Assembly (NCBI RefSeq): GCF_900142135.1
Contig: NZ_FQZU01000041.1
Span: 1-51,300, forward strand
Direction: 5' to 3'
Source: Desulfatibacillum alkenivorans DSM 16219
Lineage (GTDB): Bacteria; Desulfobacterota; Desulfobacteria; Desulfobacterales; Desulfatibacillaceae
Length of the DNA: 51,300 nt
The notes under the pieces were generated by a model, which worked only from the letters and a program-made list of their open reading frames with translations, had not been told where the DNA came from and did not search any database. Positions 43,187 to 51,080 of this stretch are shown one piece after another (the first letter of the stretch is position 1; the number at the start of each line of letters is the position of its first letter). A program made the position numbers and the translations under genes.

Positions 43187-44638
43187 ATGAAACAAAGGCA
43201 GGTTGAAATGGGCCGGCTGGGCAACGCGGCCGTTAAAGGAAGCGGACCAACCATGCAACCCGAAAACCAGAATATTCCAAAGCGGTTTCCCGTAGTCCTG
43301 GAGGATAAAATCCTCTACTGGATGCGCAATTCCCATTGCGCCAATTTCGGTTTGATCGCCCGATTGAACGGAAGGCTTGATTTCGTTCGCCTTAAGCACG
43401 CCATGCGCATGTGCCTGGACGCGGAGCCGGTCCTGGGCTGCCGATTCGTCGAAGCCGCCTTTGGGCAATATTGGGAGCGCCTGCCCGATCTGGACGCGGA
43501 GGAAATCTGCACTCTGGTGGAAAATCCTCTCGATGAAGACGATCCCGGAGGCTTTTGGGACTCCCTGCCGGACCTGGACGTGCACCAGGGGCCCCAGGCC
43601 CGCGTCTGGGTGCTGCGGGGCCGGAACGACCTGGTATGCCTTAGGGTGAATCACGTTGCCAGCGACGGCGGGGGAGTCAAGGACCTGGCCTATCTGCTGG
43701 CTAAAACCTACAATCGCCTGGAACGCGATCCTTATTACATCCCTCCTTCCAACATCTACGGCGCCCGGGGCCTTGCTCAGGTTTTTCGCCACATGGGCTG
43801 GCGGGATCGTTTGGGCGTATTGCGCAGAACCATGGCGGACGCCCATGTCTTTCTCCGGGGGCGGAGCAAACGCAGGGCGCCCCTGGACTTTCAGCCGCCG
43901 GAAGGGCGAACCCTGTTGACCCGGGTGATCGCCGGAGACGATTTCAGACGGTTAAAGGCCTATGGAAAGGCCCGGGGGGCGACCATCAACGACACCGCGG
44001 CCACGGCCGCCATCCGCGCCTTTTACTCCCTGCTGAACTCCGATCCCAAAGCCTACGCCAGAATGGTGGCCACGGCGGACCTGAGGCGCTACATCCCCGG
44101 CGGCCAGGCCGAGTCCGTGTGCAACCTTTCCGGCTTTTCCTACATCAATGTGGGGCGCGGACTGCCGGGGGATTATAATTCCCTGCTCCGAATCGTCCAT
44201 GACGCCTTTCAAAAGCTCAAACAGGAATACATTGGCATGGGCAATATTCCCTTGTCCGCCGCCGTATTTAAAACCATGCCCTTTTCCGTGGGACTGCGCT
44301 TTCACGACGGAATAGGCGACATTCTTAAGAAAAAGTCCGCTTCCACCGGCGACTTGGGCCTCATGTTCACCAACGCCGGGTTGATCGACCCGGAAAAATT
44401 CCGGTTTAACGGCGCGCCGGCCGCCTGGGCGGGCGTCACAGCCACCCGATCCACTCCGCCCGTGGTGACTGTTTGCATCTCCGGCCTGGGCGACAGCCTT
44501 TTGGTTACGCTCGGGTTCTGCCAAAACGTGCTCAGCAGAGAACTGGCGGGAAGATTTCTGGACCGCCTGGGGGCTGAGTTAATCCGCACGGAGCCCGAAA
44601 CCTGCGCCCCGGACCTCATCCAATCCCTAAGCCCTTGA
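43187..44638 (+). CDS. Condensation-domain-like acyltransferase
   Basis: 483 residues. 'VNHVASDGGGVKDLAYLL' near 155-172 holds H-x3-D-G, the catalytic motif of condensation/wax-ester/PapA-type acyltransferases. The rest has the two-domain CAT fold pattern ('DDFRRLKAYGKARGATINDTAATAAIRAF' and 'DLRRYIPGG'). It lacks other NRPS domains. Starts at 43208 and 43253 are also possible; the last has AAGGAAG upstream and would give 462 residues. Coupled to the SDR gene, it may build a lipid-linked product such as a wax or acylated glycerol; inference only. Confidence 0.78.
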   Translation: MKQRQVEMGRLGNAAVKGSGPTMQPENQNIPKRFPVVLEDKILYWMRNSHCANFGLIARLNGRLDFVRLKHAMRMCLDAEPVLGCRFVEAAFGQYWERLPDLDAEEICTLVENPLDEDDPGGFWDSLPDLDVHQGPQARVWVLRGRNDLVCLRVNHVASDGGGVKDLAYLLAKTYNRLERDPYYIPPSNIYGARGLAQVFRHMGWRDRLGVLRRTMADAHVFLRGRSKRRAPLDFQPPEGRTLLTRVIAGDDFRRLKAYGKARGATINDTAATAAIRAFYSLLNSDPKAYARMVATADLRRYIPGGQAESVCNLSGFSYINVGRGLPGDYNSLLRIVHDAFQKLKQEYIGMGNIPLSAAVFKTMPFSVGLRFHDGIGDILKKKSASTGDLGLMFTNAGLIDPEKFRFNGAPAAWAGVTATRSTPPVVTVCISGLGDSLLVTLGFCQNVLSRELAGRFLDRLGAELIRTEPETCAPDLIQSLSP

Positions 44639-44709
44639 CAGTCAACAGGGCTTGCAATACAAATATCCTCATTAATCGTCTTTTATTCCCAAAAGAAATG
44701 GGGGGTGAC

Positions 44710-45153
44710 ATGGTTAGCAGGTTTTCTCAACTGGCGCCGTCGAAGTGGTCCTACTCGCAATGGCGGAAATTCTTTATGATTGCCGCTATTTGGAATATTT
44801 TTTTCGCCGCTCCGGCCTCCTTCTGGCCGGAATTCAACATGAAAATCTTCTATGACGTGCTCTACGGAGAGGATTACGCAATCATCCTGAACCGGTGCTT
44901 TTGGATCTTCATCCTGGCTTTGGGCGCGGGCTTCGGCGTCGTCTCCAAAGCTCCTGAAAAAAACCATGGCGTTCTGGTTATCGGCGTCATCGTAAAAATT
45001 GCTCTGGCCATAACCTGGTTCGGGCTTGTGCTCGACCGCATGGCCACCTTTGTGGCCTTTTTCTGCGCCCTTGGCGAGGCCTTGTTCGTCATTTATTTTC
45101 TTTACTATCTGGTCTCCGGCCCCACGCATGAGGAAACCGAAGCCGCCGTTTGA
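44710..45153 (+). CDS. Small four-helix membrane protein
   Basis: 147 residues with four predicted membrane helices ('FFMIAAIWNIFFAAPASFW', 'RCFWIFILALGAGFGVV', 'GVLVIGVIVKIALAITWFGLVL', 'ATFVAFFCALGEALFVIYFLYYLV'). The start is ATG at 44710 (GGGGGTG upstream) or 44698. No recognised family; a strong terminator follows. Confidence 0.65.
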   Translation: MVSRFSQLAPSKWSYSQWRKFFMIAAIWNIFFAAPASFWPEFNMKIFYDVLYGEDYAIILNRCFWIFILALGAGFGVVSKAPEKNHGVLVIGVIVKIALAITWFGLVLDRMATFVAFFCALGEALFVIYFLYYLVSGPTHEETEAAV

Positions 45154-45160
45154 TTTTTCA

Positions 45161-45200
45161 AAAATCCTCCAGGCCAATCCTTGCTTGGAGGGTTTTTTTC
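45161..45200 (+). terminator. Rho-independent terminator
   Basis: AATCCTCCAGGC (45163-45174) pairs with GCTTGGAGGGTT (45183-45194) with wobbles, then TTTTTT. This ends the 42361-45153 operon. The rest of the 382-base gap (45154-45535) is AT-rich and holds the CGAGCGTTCG motif (45307-45316) and the TetR-type operators. Confidence 0.78.
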
Positions 45201-45425
45201 CCGCTCTCCATCCGGCCTGCAATTCAAAAAGTTCCATATCATAACGCCCCGAATACGTTTCCTGAAAAGCCTCTAATTTTTGGGGGTATTTCGCTTTTAT
45301 ATTTTTCGAGCGTTCGTTTGAAAAGCATCCATTGTTCTCTGTGCTTAAAACTAAATAAAAATAATATTATAAGTATTTTACATAGTAATATGATGGTGAG
45401 GCAAAAAATATGAAGAACAAAACAA

Positions 45426-45478
45426 TTGACAGGACTAGGCGACTGGTCTACTGTAAGCCCCAATAGACGATTGGTCTA
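45426..45478 (+). promoter_or_regulatory. Promoter with tandem TetR-type operators
   Basis: TTGACA (45426-45431), 17-base spacer, TACTGT (45449-45454). Operator 1 is TAGGC-GACTG-GTCTA (45436-45450), between the promoter boxes. Operator 2 is TAGAC-GATTG-GTCTA (45464-45478), a perfect inverted repeat. Their centres are 28 bp apart. The TetR gene two places downstream is the likely ligand. Confidence 0.68.
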
Positions 45479-45535
45479 TCGCAAGAAAAGCCTTGCCCTA
45501 TCCCCCTTTTCAAAACCAAAATAAGGAGATGAGTC

Positions 45536-46429
45536 ATGTCCCAACTGCTGGAAATGCTCGGTTGTCAATACCCCATCCTCCAAGGGCCCATCGGCGAGTT
45601 GTACGACCCCGGTATGGTCGCGGCCGTATCCGAGGCGGGCGCCTTCGGCGTCTTGGCCCTGGGGTTCGTGTCGGATCTGGAGCAGGTAAAGGCCTTGGTG
45701 GGCAAGATCCGGGAGCTGACGGACAAGCCTTTTGGCGCCAACCTCATGATTTCCATGAATCCCAACAACGACCAGATTCTGGAAATCCTCTACGAGGCCG
45801 GGGTGCGTGTGGTGACGACCTCCGGGGGCTCGCCCAAAAAGATTTATCCCAAAATCAAGGAAATGGGCATGCAAGGACTGCACGTGACCTTGTCGGCGCC
45901 CATGGCGGCCAAGTCCGTGGAAGCCGGCGCCGACGGCGTGGTGGTTTCGGGCACGGAGTCGGGCGGACTGCGCACCTTGGGGCCGGAATCCACCAATTTC
46001 ATCCTGATTCCTCTGACCTGCGACATGGTGAAAGCGCCGGTTGTCGCCGCCGGGGGCGTCGCGGACAAAAGGGGATACCGGGCGGCCATGGCATTGGGCG
46101 CCCAAGGCGTTCAGATAGGCACGGCCTTTTTGGCGGCCGAGGAAAGCCCGGCCTGCCAGGCCTGGAAGGAAGCCATCATGCAATGCGGCGATGCAGGCAC
46201 GGTGCGGGTTCCCTTAGGCCCCATGGCCATGCGCGCCATTATGAACCCCAAGATGAAGGAAATGGTTTCGCAAGGGGAGGATTTCTCCAAGGAGTACAAT
46301 CTGATGAACGCCGGCCAAGCCTGGAGAAGCGGTGATTTCGATCTATTTCCCGCTGGCGCGGGACAGGTCAGCGCTCTGATCTCTAAAATCCGCCCGGTCA
46401 AAGACATTATTCAGGAAATGGTTTCGTAA
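45536..46429 (+). CDS. FMN-dependent enzyme of the nitronate monooxygenase/FabK family
   Basis: 297 residues, TIM-barrel flavoprotein. 'CQYPILQGPIGELYDPGMVAAVSEAGAFGVL' near 10-40, 'GADGVVVSGTESGGL' near 130 and 'VVAAGGVADKRGYRAAMALGAQGVQIGTAFLAAEES' near 176-211 are the FMN-phosphate loop and family hallmark. The family includes nitronate monooxygenases and FabK enoyl reductases; in an anaerobe the oxygenase reaction is unlikely, so a reductase role is more plausible. The start has AAGGAG. First gene of the cluster, 10 bases before the TetR gene. Confidence 0.88.
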   Translation: MSQLLEMLGCQYPILQGPIGELYDPGMVAAVSEAGAFGVLALGFVSDLEQVKALVGKIRELTDKPFGANLMISMNPNNDQILEILYEAGVRVVTTSGGSPKKIYPKIKEMGMQGLHVTLSAPMAAKSVEAGADGVVVSGTESGGLRTLGPESTNFILIPLTCDMVKAPVVAAGGVADKRGYRAAMALGAQGVQIGTAFLAAEESPACQAWKEAIMQCGDAGTVRVPLGPMAMRAIMNPKMKEMVSQGEDFSKEYNLMNAGQAWRSGDFDLFPAGAGQVSALISKIRPVKDIIQEMVS

Positions 46430-46439
46430 AAACACGGTC

Positions 46440-47078
46440 ATGACATCCAAACGCAAACAAGACGCCAAGACCCGCCTGCTCAGGGCGGGGGCGAAAATTG
46501 TGATTCAAAAGGGCTTTAACGACACCGGGCTCCAGGAAATCCTGGACGCAGCCCGGGTGCCCAAGGGCTCTTTTTATTTTTATTTCAAGAGCAAGGAAGA
46601 TTACGGGCTTCATCTTATCGATTTTTATGCGGATTTTTTCGACCGCCACGCCCGCGGGCATTTCCAGGGCGAGGAAGGTCCATACATCCCGAAAATCGAA
46701 GCCTTTCTGGACTGGCAAGGGGACTACATGGAAGCCGTCGGCTATCAAGGCGGTTGCCCCTTTGGCAATTTAGGGCAGGAAATGGGGGACCGGAACGAGA
46801 ATTTCCGCACGCGGCTCCTGGAGATTTTCGACCAGCAGCGCCGGCTCCTGGCCGGGGTTTTGGAGAAAGCCCGGGGCGCCGGAGAAATCCGGCCGGACAT
46901 CGACTGCGTGCAGATGGCCGAGCACATCATCTGCGCCTGGCAGGGGACCCTCATCCAAATGAAGCTCAGCCAGAGTTCTTACTCAAGAAAAGTGTTCAAG
47001 CAAAATATATTCGGCGGATTGCTGGCTCCGCCGCCGGATTTTTCAACCGGCGCCGACGAACGGCGTCAACATGTTTAA
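46440..47078 (+). CDS. TetR/AcrR-family regulator
   Basis: 212 residues. The HTH is 'LLRAGAKIVIQKGFNDTGLQEILDAARVPKGSFYFYFKSKEDYGLHLI' near 13-60, with the F-Y-x-Y-F motif. The C-terminal ligand domain resembles TetR_C of AcrR types ('GCPFGNLGQEM'), often responsive to small hydrophobic or electrophilic compounds. It is second in a cluster of FMN enzyme, TetR, Fe-S protein and more, starting 10 bases after the FMN gene and ending 9 bases before the Fe-S gene. Probably autoregulates through the two operators at 45436 and 45464. Confidence 0.9.
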   Translation: MTSKRKQDAKTRLLRAGAKIVIQKGFNDTGLQEILDAARVPKGSFYFYFKSKEDYGLHLIDFYADFFDRHARGHFQGEEGPYIPKIEAFLDWQGDYMEAVGYQGGCPFGNLGQEMGDRNENFRTRLLEIFDQQRRLLAGVLEKARGAGEIRPDIDCVQMAEHIICAWQGTLIQMKLSQSSYSRKVFKQNIFGGLLAPPPDFSTGADERRQHV

Positions 47079-47087
47079 GGAGGCATT

Positions 47088-48152
47088 ATGTCAGAAGACG
47101 TTTATCGCAAGTTGCAGCAACAGTTGGATCAATATTCCATGGGATATCCTGCCACGGAATCCGGCATTGAAATCAAGATCCTCAAATATTTGTTCAGCGA
47201 AGAAGACGCCAATGTTTTCCTGAATATGACGCCCAAGCTGGAAGCCCCGGAAGCCGTGGCCCAGCGCATGGGCGAGCCGGAAGCTGACATGGCGGCCAAG
47301 CTGGAGGACATGGCCGAGCGCGGCCTTTTGTTCCGCCTGAAAAAGGGCGGCGTTTCCAAATACGGGACGATTCCTTTCGTCCACGGCCTGTTTGAGTTTC
47401 AGGTCAAGACTCTGGACAAGGAACTCTCGGAGATGGGCGGAATCTACTTTGATGAAGCCTTTGACGACGCCATGCAATTCGGGGTGGAGCATTTTCTCCG
47501 CACCATACCGGTTCAGCAATCCCTGGACGTTGCCCACAACGTGGCCAGCTACGAAGACGCCGTGGAAATCCTGAAAAACGTCCCTCAGATCGTGGTCACC
47601 GACTGCATTTGCCGTAAGCGGGCGTCCATTATGGAAGAGGATTGCGGCAAAGCCCTGGAAGCCTGCTTTATGTTCGGCTCCATGGGGCAATATTATATCG
47701 ACCGCGGCATGGGCCGGGTGGTCAGCCTGGAAGAAGCCGTCCAGATTCTGGAAAAGTGCCGGGAGGACGGATTGGTCACCCAGCCCGCCACCGCCCAGAA
47801 TCCCGGCGGCATGTGCAATTGCTGCGGCGATTGCTGCGGAGTGCTTCGAGCCATCAACAAGCATCCCAAGCCCGTGGAAATCGTTTTCTCCAACCATTAC
47901 GCCGTGGTGTCCGACGAAGACTGCACCGGCTGCGAAACCTGCCTGGAGCGCTGTCAGATGGGCGCCATCGACATGAAGGACGACGTCGCTCAAATCAACC
48001 TGGACCGCTGCATCGGCTGCGGCCTGTGCGTCACCGCCTGTCCGACGGAAGCCATTACCCTGGCTGCCAAATCCGAGGACGCAATGCGCCTCCCGCCCGC
48101 CTCCATGATGGAGCAGATGATGGGCATGGCTCAAAAACGCGGACTCATGTAA
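47088..48152 (+). CDS. Multi-cluster iron-sulfur protein, paralogue 2
   Basis: 354 residues. Same plan as the 34465 gene: helical N-terminus, 'RTIPV' (139-142), C173-x-C175...C186...C193, 'CNCCGDCC' (243-250), then ferredoxin motifs C279-x2-C282-x2-C285-x3-C289 and C308-x2-C311-x2-C314-x3-C318. The N-terminal sequence 'QLDQYSMGYPATESGIEIKILKYLFSEEDA' parallels that of paralogue 1 closely, and cysteine positions 173-193 are identical. It starts with AAGGAGG, 9 bases after the TetR gene, and is followed by a hairpin terminator or attenuator. Function not known. Confidence 0.87.
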   Translation: MSEDVYRKLQQQLDQYSMGYPATESGIEIKILKYLFSEEDANVFLNMTPKLEAPEAVAQRMGEPEADMAAKLEDMAERGLLFRLKKGGVSKYGTIPFVHGLFEFQVKTLDKELSEMGGIYFDEAFDDAMQFGVEHFLRTIPVQQSLDVAHNVASYEDAVEILKNVPQIVVTDCICRKRASIMEEDCGKALEACFMFGSMGQYYIDRGMGRVVSLEEAVQILEKCREDGLVTQPATAQNPGGMCNCCGDCCGVLRAINKHPKPVEIVFSNHYAVVSDEDCTGCETCLERCQMGAIDMKDDVAQINLDRCIGCGLCVTACPTEAITLAAKSEDAMRLPPASMMEQMMGMAQKRGLM

Positions 48153-48172
48153 TAATTCTTATAATGACATAG

Positions 48173-48225
48173 ACGGAAAGCCCGGCCGGGAAACGGTCTT
48201 GTGCAGGCCGGGCCTTGTCCGTTTT
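48173..48225 (+). terminator. Hairpin terminator or attenuator between iron-sulfur and DUF169 genes
   Basis: ACGGA-GCCCGGCC (48173-48187) pairs with GGCCGGGC-TCCGT (48206-48222), with small internal loops, then TTTT. It is 12 bases upstream of the next start, so it may only attenuate rather than end transcription. Confidence 0.6.
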
Positions 48226-48236
48226 AGGAGGGTGTA

Positions 48237-49064
48237 ATGGCTTTGGAAACCTTGAAAAAGTTGGGGGAGGAGTTGTACGCCAAGCTCCATCTGCCTACCT
48301 ATCCCGTAGCTGTCACGTATATAAAAAGCGAAGATGAAATCCCGGAACAGGCCTTGCGGCCGTCCGCCATGGGCCAAAAGATGGCCCTGTGCCAGGCCTT
48401 TACCAACGCCCGCTCCTGGGGCGCCCATACGGCCATGACCGAAAAGGACAATTTATGCGTACCCTCATCGGCCATGCATAAGTGGATCAACGTTACGGAC
48501 GAGGAGTTTGTGGAAAGCCAGGTGCGCCAGGGCTGGCACATCGACCGGCAGGCGGAGATGAATCGTCTGGCCGTGTTCAATCATTTGTTCAACGGAGAGG
48601 AAGGGCGAAAACGGCTGGAAACCATGAAAAGCCGCATCGGCTTTGTTTGCTCCCCCTTGCAGAACGCCTTGTTGGAGCCGGATACGATCCTTGTTTTCGG
48701 CAACGGCGTCCACACGACCCACCTGATTCAGGCCTTGTGCTACGACTATACCTCGCCGGTATTTTCCGCCTTTGAAGGGTTCGGCGAGTCATGCGCCAAA
48801 GGCGGCCTGCTTCCGTTCGTCACCGGCCGGCCTCAATTGGTGCTGCCGGGCATGGGAGACCGGGCCTTTGCCGGGATCGCCCCCGACGAATTGGCCATGG
48901 GCATTCCCGCCTCCATGTTCCCAAAAATGATGGAGCACATGTTCAAGTCCGGCGGCTTCATGAATATCGGCATGCCGTTTAAGACCATGATGCCAAGCGG
49001 CATGAGCGAGTCCATCACCCCGGGTTTCGCCTATCTTAGGGAAAGAGCCGAAAAGAATAAATAG
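48237..49064 (+). CDS. DUF169 protein
   Basis: 275 residues. Family features: 'YPVAVTYIKSEDEIPEQALRP' and 'ALCQAFTNARSWGAHTAMTEKDNLCVPSS', with conserved cysteines near 52 and 75, and the C-terminal 'VLPGMGDRAFAGIAPDELAMGIP'. DUF169 proteins are common in anaerobes and methanogens; their biochemical role is not established, though the conserved cysteines suggest metal or redox chemistry. Start ATG with AGGAGG. It is part of the cluster with Fe-S paralogues and DUF1847. Confidence 0.87.
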   Translation: MALETLKKLGEELYAKLHLPTYPVAVTYIKSEDEIPEQALRPSAMGQKMALCQAFTNARSWGAHTAMTEKDNLCVPSSAMHKWINVTDEEFVESQVRQGWHIDRQAEMNRLAVFNHLFNGEEGRKRLETMKSRIGFVCSPLQNALLEPDTILVFGNGVHTTHLIQALCYDYTSPVFSAFEGFGESCAKGGLLPFVTGRPQLVLPGMGDRAFAGIAPDELAMGIPASMFPKMMEHMFKSGGFMNIGMPFKTMMPSGMSESITPGFAYLRERAEKNK

Positions 49065-49100
49065 GATGGCGACCCATCACTGACGACAAGGGAGGCGTTG

Positions 49101-49799
49101 ATGACTGACAATGCCCAAAAGACCGCCCATTGCGCCTTATGCGAGGTGGAGCCGCCCAAACGCTCCTGCCTGACCAAAAAGGGGAAAGGCCCGACGGATT
49201 GCCCCACCCTGACGCGGCAAAGTGTGGTGAAGGCGGCCAATCAGGCCTACGAGAATCCGGAAATCCTGGAATTCGCCCGTCAGGCGTCCATCCAGGAGGC
49301 CGAGTGCTACGCCAATCGCGATCAAAAGCCCTATGTGCTGCAGCCAAGCAAAACAAGAATTGTGGAGGTGGCTGAGTTTGCCAAAAAGATGGAGTACAAA
49401 CGCCTGGGTCTGGCCTTTTGTCTGGGGCTTATGAACGAAGCCAAAACAGTCTCGGAGATATTTGAAGCCTGGGGCTTTGAGATGGTTTCCGTGATATGCA
49501 AGGCGGGCAGAACCTCCAAAAAGGCGGTGTTGGGGCTTGAGGATGACGAGTTGATTCGGCGGGGGTCGGACGAGTCCGCCTGCAATCCCGTGTTTCAGGC
49601 GGAATTGCTCAATCACGAAAACACGGAGTTTAACATTCTTCTGGGCCTGTGCGTGGGCCATGACTCCCTGTTTTTTCAACACGCCAAGGCCCCGACCACC
49701 GTACTGGCCGTCAAGGACCGGGTGACCGGGCACAATCCCCTGGCAGCCGTTTACGGCGCATCCATGTATTATCAACGCATCAAGGTTCCGGGAATATAA
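49101..49799 (+). CDS. DUF1847 protein, cysteine-rich
   Basis: 232 residues. 'CALCEVEPPKRSCLTKKGKGPTDCP' near 11-35 is the N-terminal cysteine cluster of DUF1847. 'TRIVEVAEFAKKMEYKRLGLAFCLGLMNEAKTVSEIF' and 'GFEMVSVICKAGRTSKKAVLGL' follow as in the family, and 'NILLGLCVGHDSLFF' resembles its C-terminal signature. Metal-binding is likely; the function is unknown. The start ATG has GGGAGG. It follows DUF169 by 36 bases and precedes Fe-S paralogue 3 by 61 bases. Confidence 0.88.
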   Translation: MTDNAQKTAHCALCEVEPPKRSCLTKKGKGPTDCPTLTRQSVVKAANQAYENPEILEFARQASIQEAECYANRDQKPYVLQPSKTRIVEVAEFAKKMEYKRLGLAFCLGLMNEAKTVSEIFEAWGFEMVSVICKAGRTSKKAVLGLEDDELIRRGSDESACNPVFQAELLNHENTEFNILLGLCVGHDSLFFQHAKAPTTVLAVKDRVTGHNPLAAVYGASMYYQRIKVPGI

Positions 49800-49860
49800 G
49801 ACTATTGCCGCGGCAAAAAAAAGGGGGGGCGGGCTATCCTGCCTCAATAGGAGAAGACCT

Positions 49861-50961
49861 ATGAAAAAAAGCGCCTATGAAAATCTTTGGGAAAGGCTGA
49901 ACCAAGCATTCACTACCGCGCCTGCGGATGCGGAGGGAAATCCCCATCCTGCATTTATGAAATATCTTGAGTTGTTATACTCCCCGGAAGAGGCGGAAAT
50001 CATGCAGCATATGCCGCGGCCGGTTCAATTTTCATCCTCGCAGGATATTGGAGAGGCCGCCGGAAAAAGTTCGGAGCATATTGAGGAGGTTTTGGGGCGC
50101 GTAAACAAAAAGAACGGCGTGTTGGCCATGGGGAATTTTTTCGCCCTGCCGCCGGCGCCGGTTCTGTTGAACGCCCATGTGTTTTATCCGGAGATGAAGG
50201 AAGATGACCTGAAAGCCGCCGAGCTTTATCGGGACTTTTTCATCGAAGGCGGATTTTATAAGTATTATGAAGGCTCGGCCAAAGGCACGCCCGTTTTCAG
50301 GACCATTCCGGTGGACAAGGCGATTGAGGAGGGGCAAAAAGTGCTGGAGGCGGAAGAGGCCCATGAATTCATCCTGAACCACGCGCCCGAGGAGATGGCG
50401 TTGGTTCCCTGCCCATGCCGCACGAGAACGGAAAAAATGGGAATCAGGGAATGCAAGGACCATTTTCCCGTGGCCGCCTGCATCATGATGGGGCCTTCGG
50501 CCTTGCATTTTGAGTCCATCGGCCTGGGCAAACGCATAACCAGGGAGCAGGCCATCACCTATTTCGACGAGATGAATGAATTGGGGCTGGTCGGCGCCAC
50601 GGACAACACCATCACCGACAGTTCGGTCATCTGCCTGTGTTGCGAGTGCTGCTGCTCTCAGATTCGGGGCAGAACCCGGTGGGACAACCCGGACGCCATG
50701 TCGCCCTCTAATTTTTATCCTGTGGCGGGCGAAGATTGCGTGGGATGCGGAACCTGCACGGAACGGTGCTTTTTCAAGGCCCTGACCGTGGATGAGGAAA
50801 CCGAAAAAGCGGTGGTCAACCCTGACGAGTGCATCGGGTGCGGCGTCTGCGTCCTGGGCTGCCCCACGGGTGCGCTTAAGCTGCAGCGCATGGAGCGCTC
50901 TACGCCCTTTGCAACAGGACGGGACATGGTTCGCATTATCGCCAAGGAAAATCGGGAGTAG
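49861..50961 (+). CDS. Multi-cluster iron-sulfur protein, paralogue 3
   Basis: 366 residues. The most divergent of the three: the helical N-terminus has less similarity, but 'RTIPV' (147-151), C184-x-C186...C198...C207, 'CLCCECCC' (258-265) and ferredoxin motifs C293-x2-C296-x2-C299-x3-C303 and C324-x2-C327-x2-C330-x3-C334 are all retained. The ATG has GGAGAAGA upstream. The IS1380-type element begins within about 10 bases after its stop, so any downstream cluster gene may have been separated by insertion. Confidence 0.86.
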   Translation: MKKSAYENLWERLNQAFTTAPADAEGNPHPAFMKYLELLYSPEEAEIMQHMPRPVQFSSSQDIGEAAGKSSEHIEEVLGRVNKKNGVLAMGNFFALPPAPVLLNAHVFYPEMKEDDLKAAELYRDFFIEGGFYKYYEGSAKGTPVFRTIPVDKAIEEGQKVLEAEEAHEFILNHAPEEMALVPCPCRTRTEKMGIRECKDHFPVAACIMMGPSALHFESIGLGKRITREQAITYFDEMNELGLVGATDNTITDSSVICLCCECCCSQIRGRTRWDNPDAMSPSNFYPVAGEDCVGCGTCTERCFFKALTVDEETEKAVVNPDECIGCGVCVLGCPTGALKLQRMERSTPFATGRDMVRIIAKENRE

Positions 50962-51005
50962 TTTACCCCCAGATCCGCGATTGATGGGGAGAAAAAAAAT
51001 GAAAA

Positions 51006-51074
51006 ACCCCGTTGTGCTTGAGAAAACAAGCAGATAGGATGGAGTTGACCACAACAACCTATCACCAACGGGGT
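51006..51074 (+). promoter_or_regulatory. Long-range stem hiding the transposase ribosome site
   Basis: ACCCCGTTG (51006-51014) is the exact complement of CAACGGGGT (51066-51074), and the second arm contains the GGGGTGA Shine-Dalgarno region of the transposase. A transcript entering from outside would fold and mask the start, a strategy known for other IS elements. A smaller CTTG/CAAG pair lies inside. Confidence 0.5.
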
Positions 51075-51080
51075 GAAGCC

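Noticed and set aside
48173-48236. Riboswitch before DUF169
   Set aside because: Only one simple hairpin, no conserved ligand-binding core recognisable.
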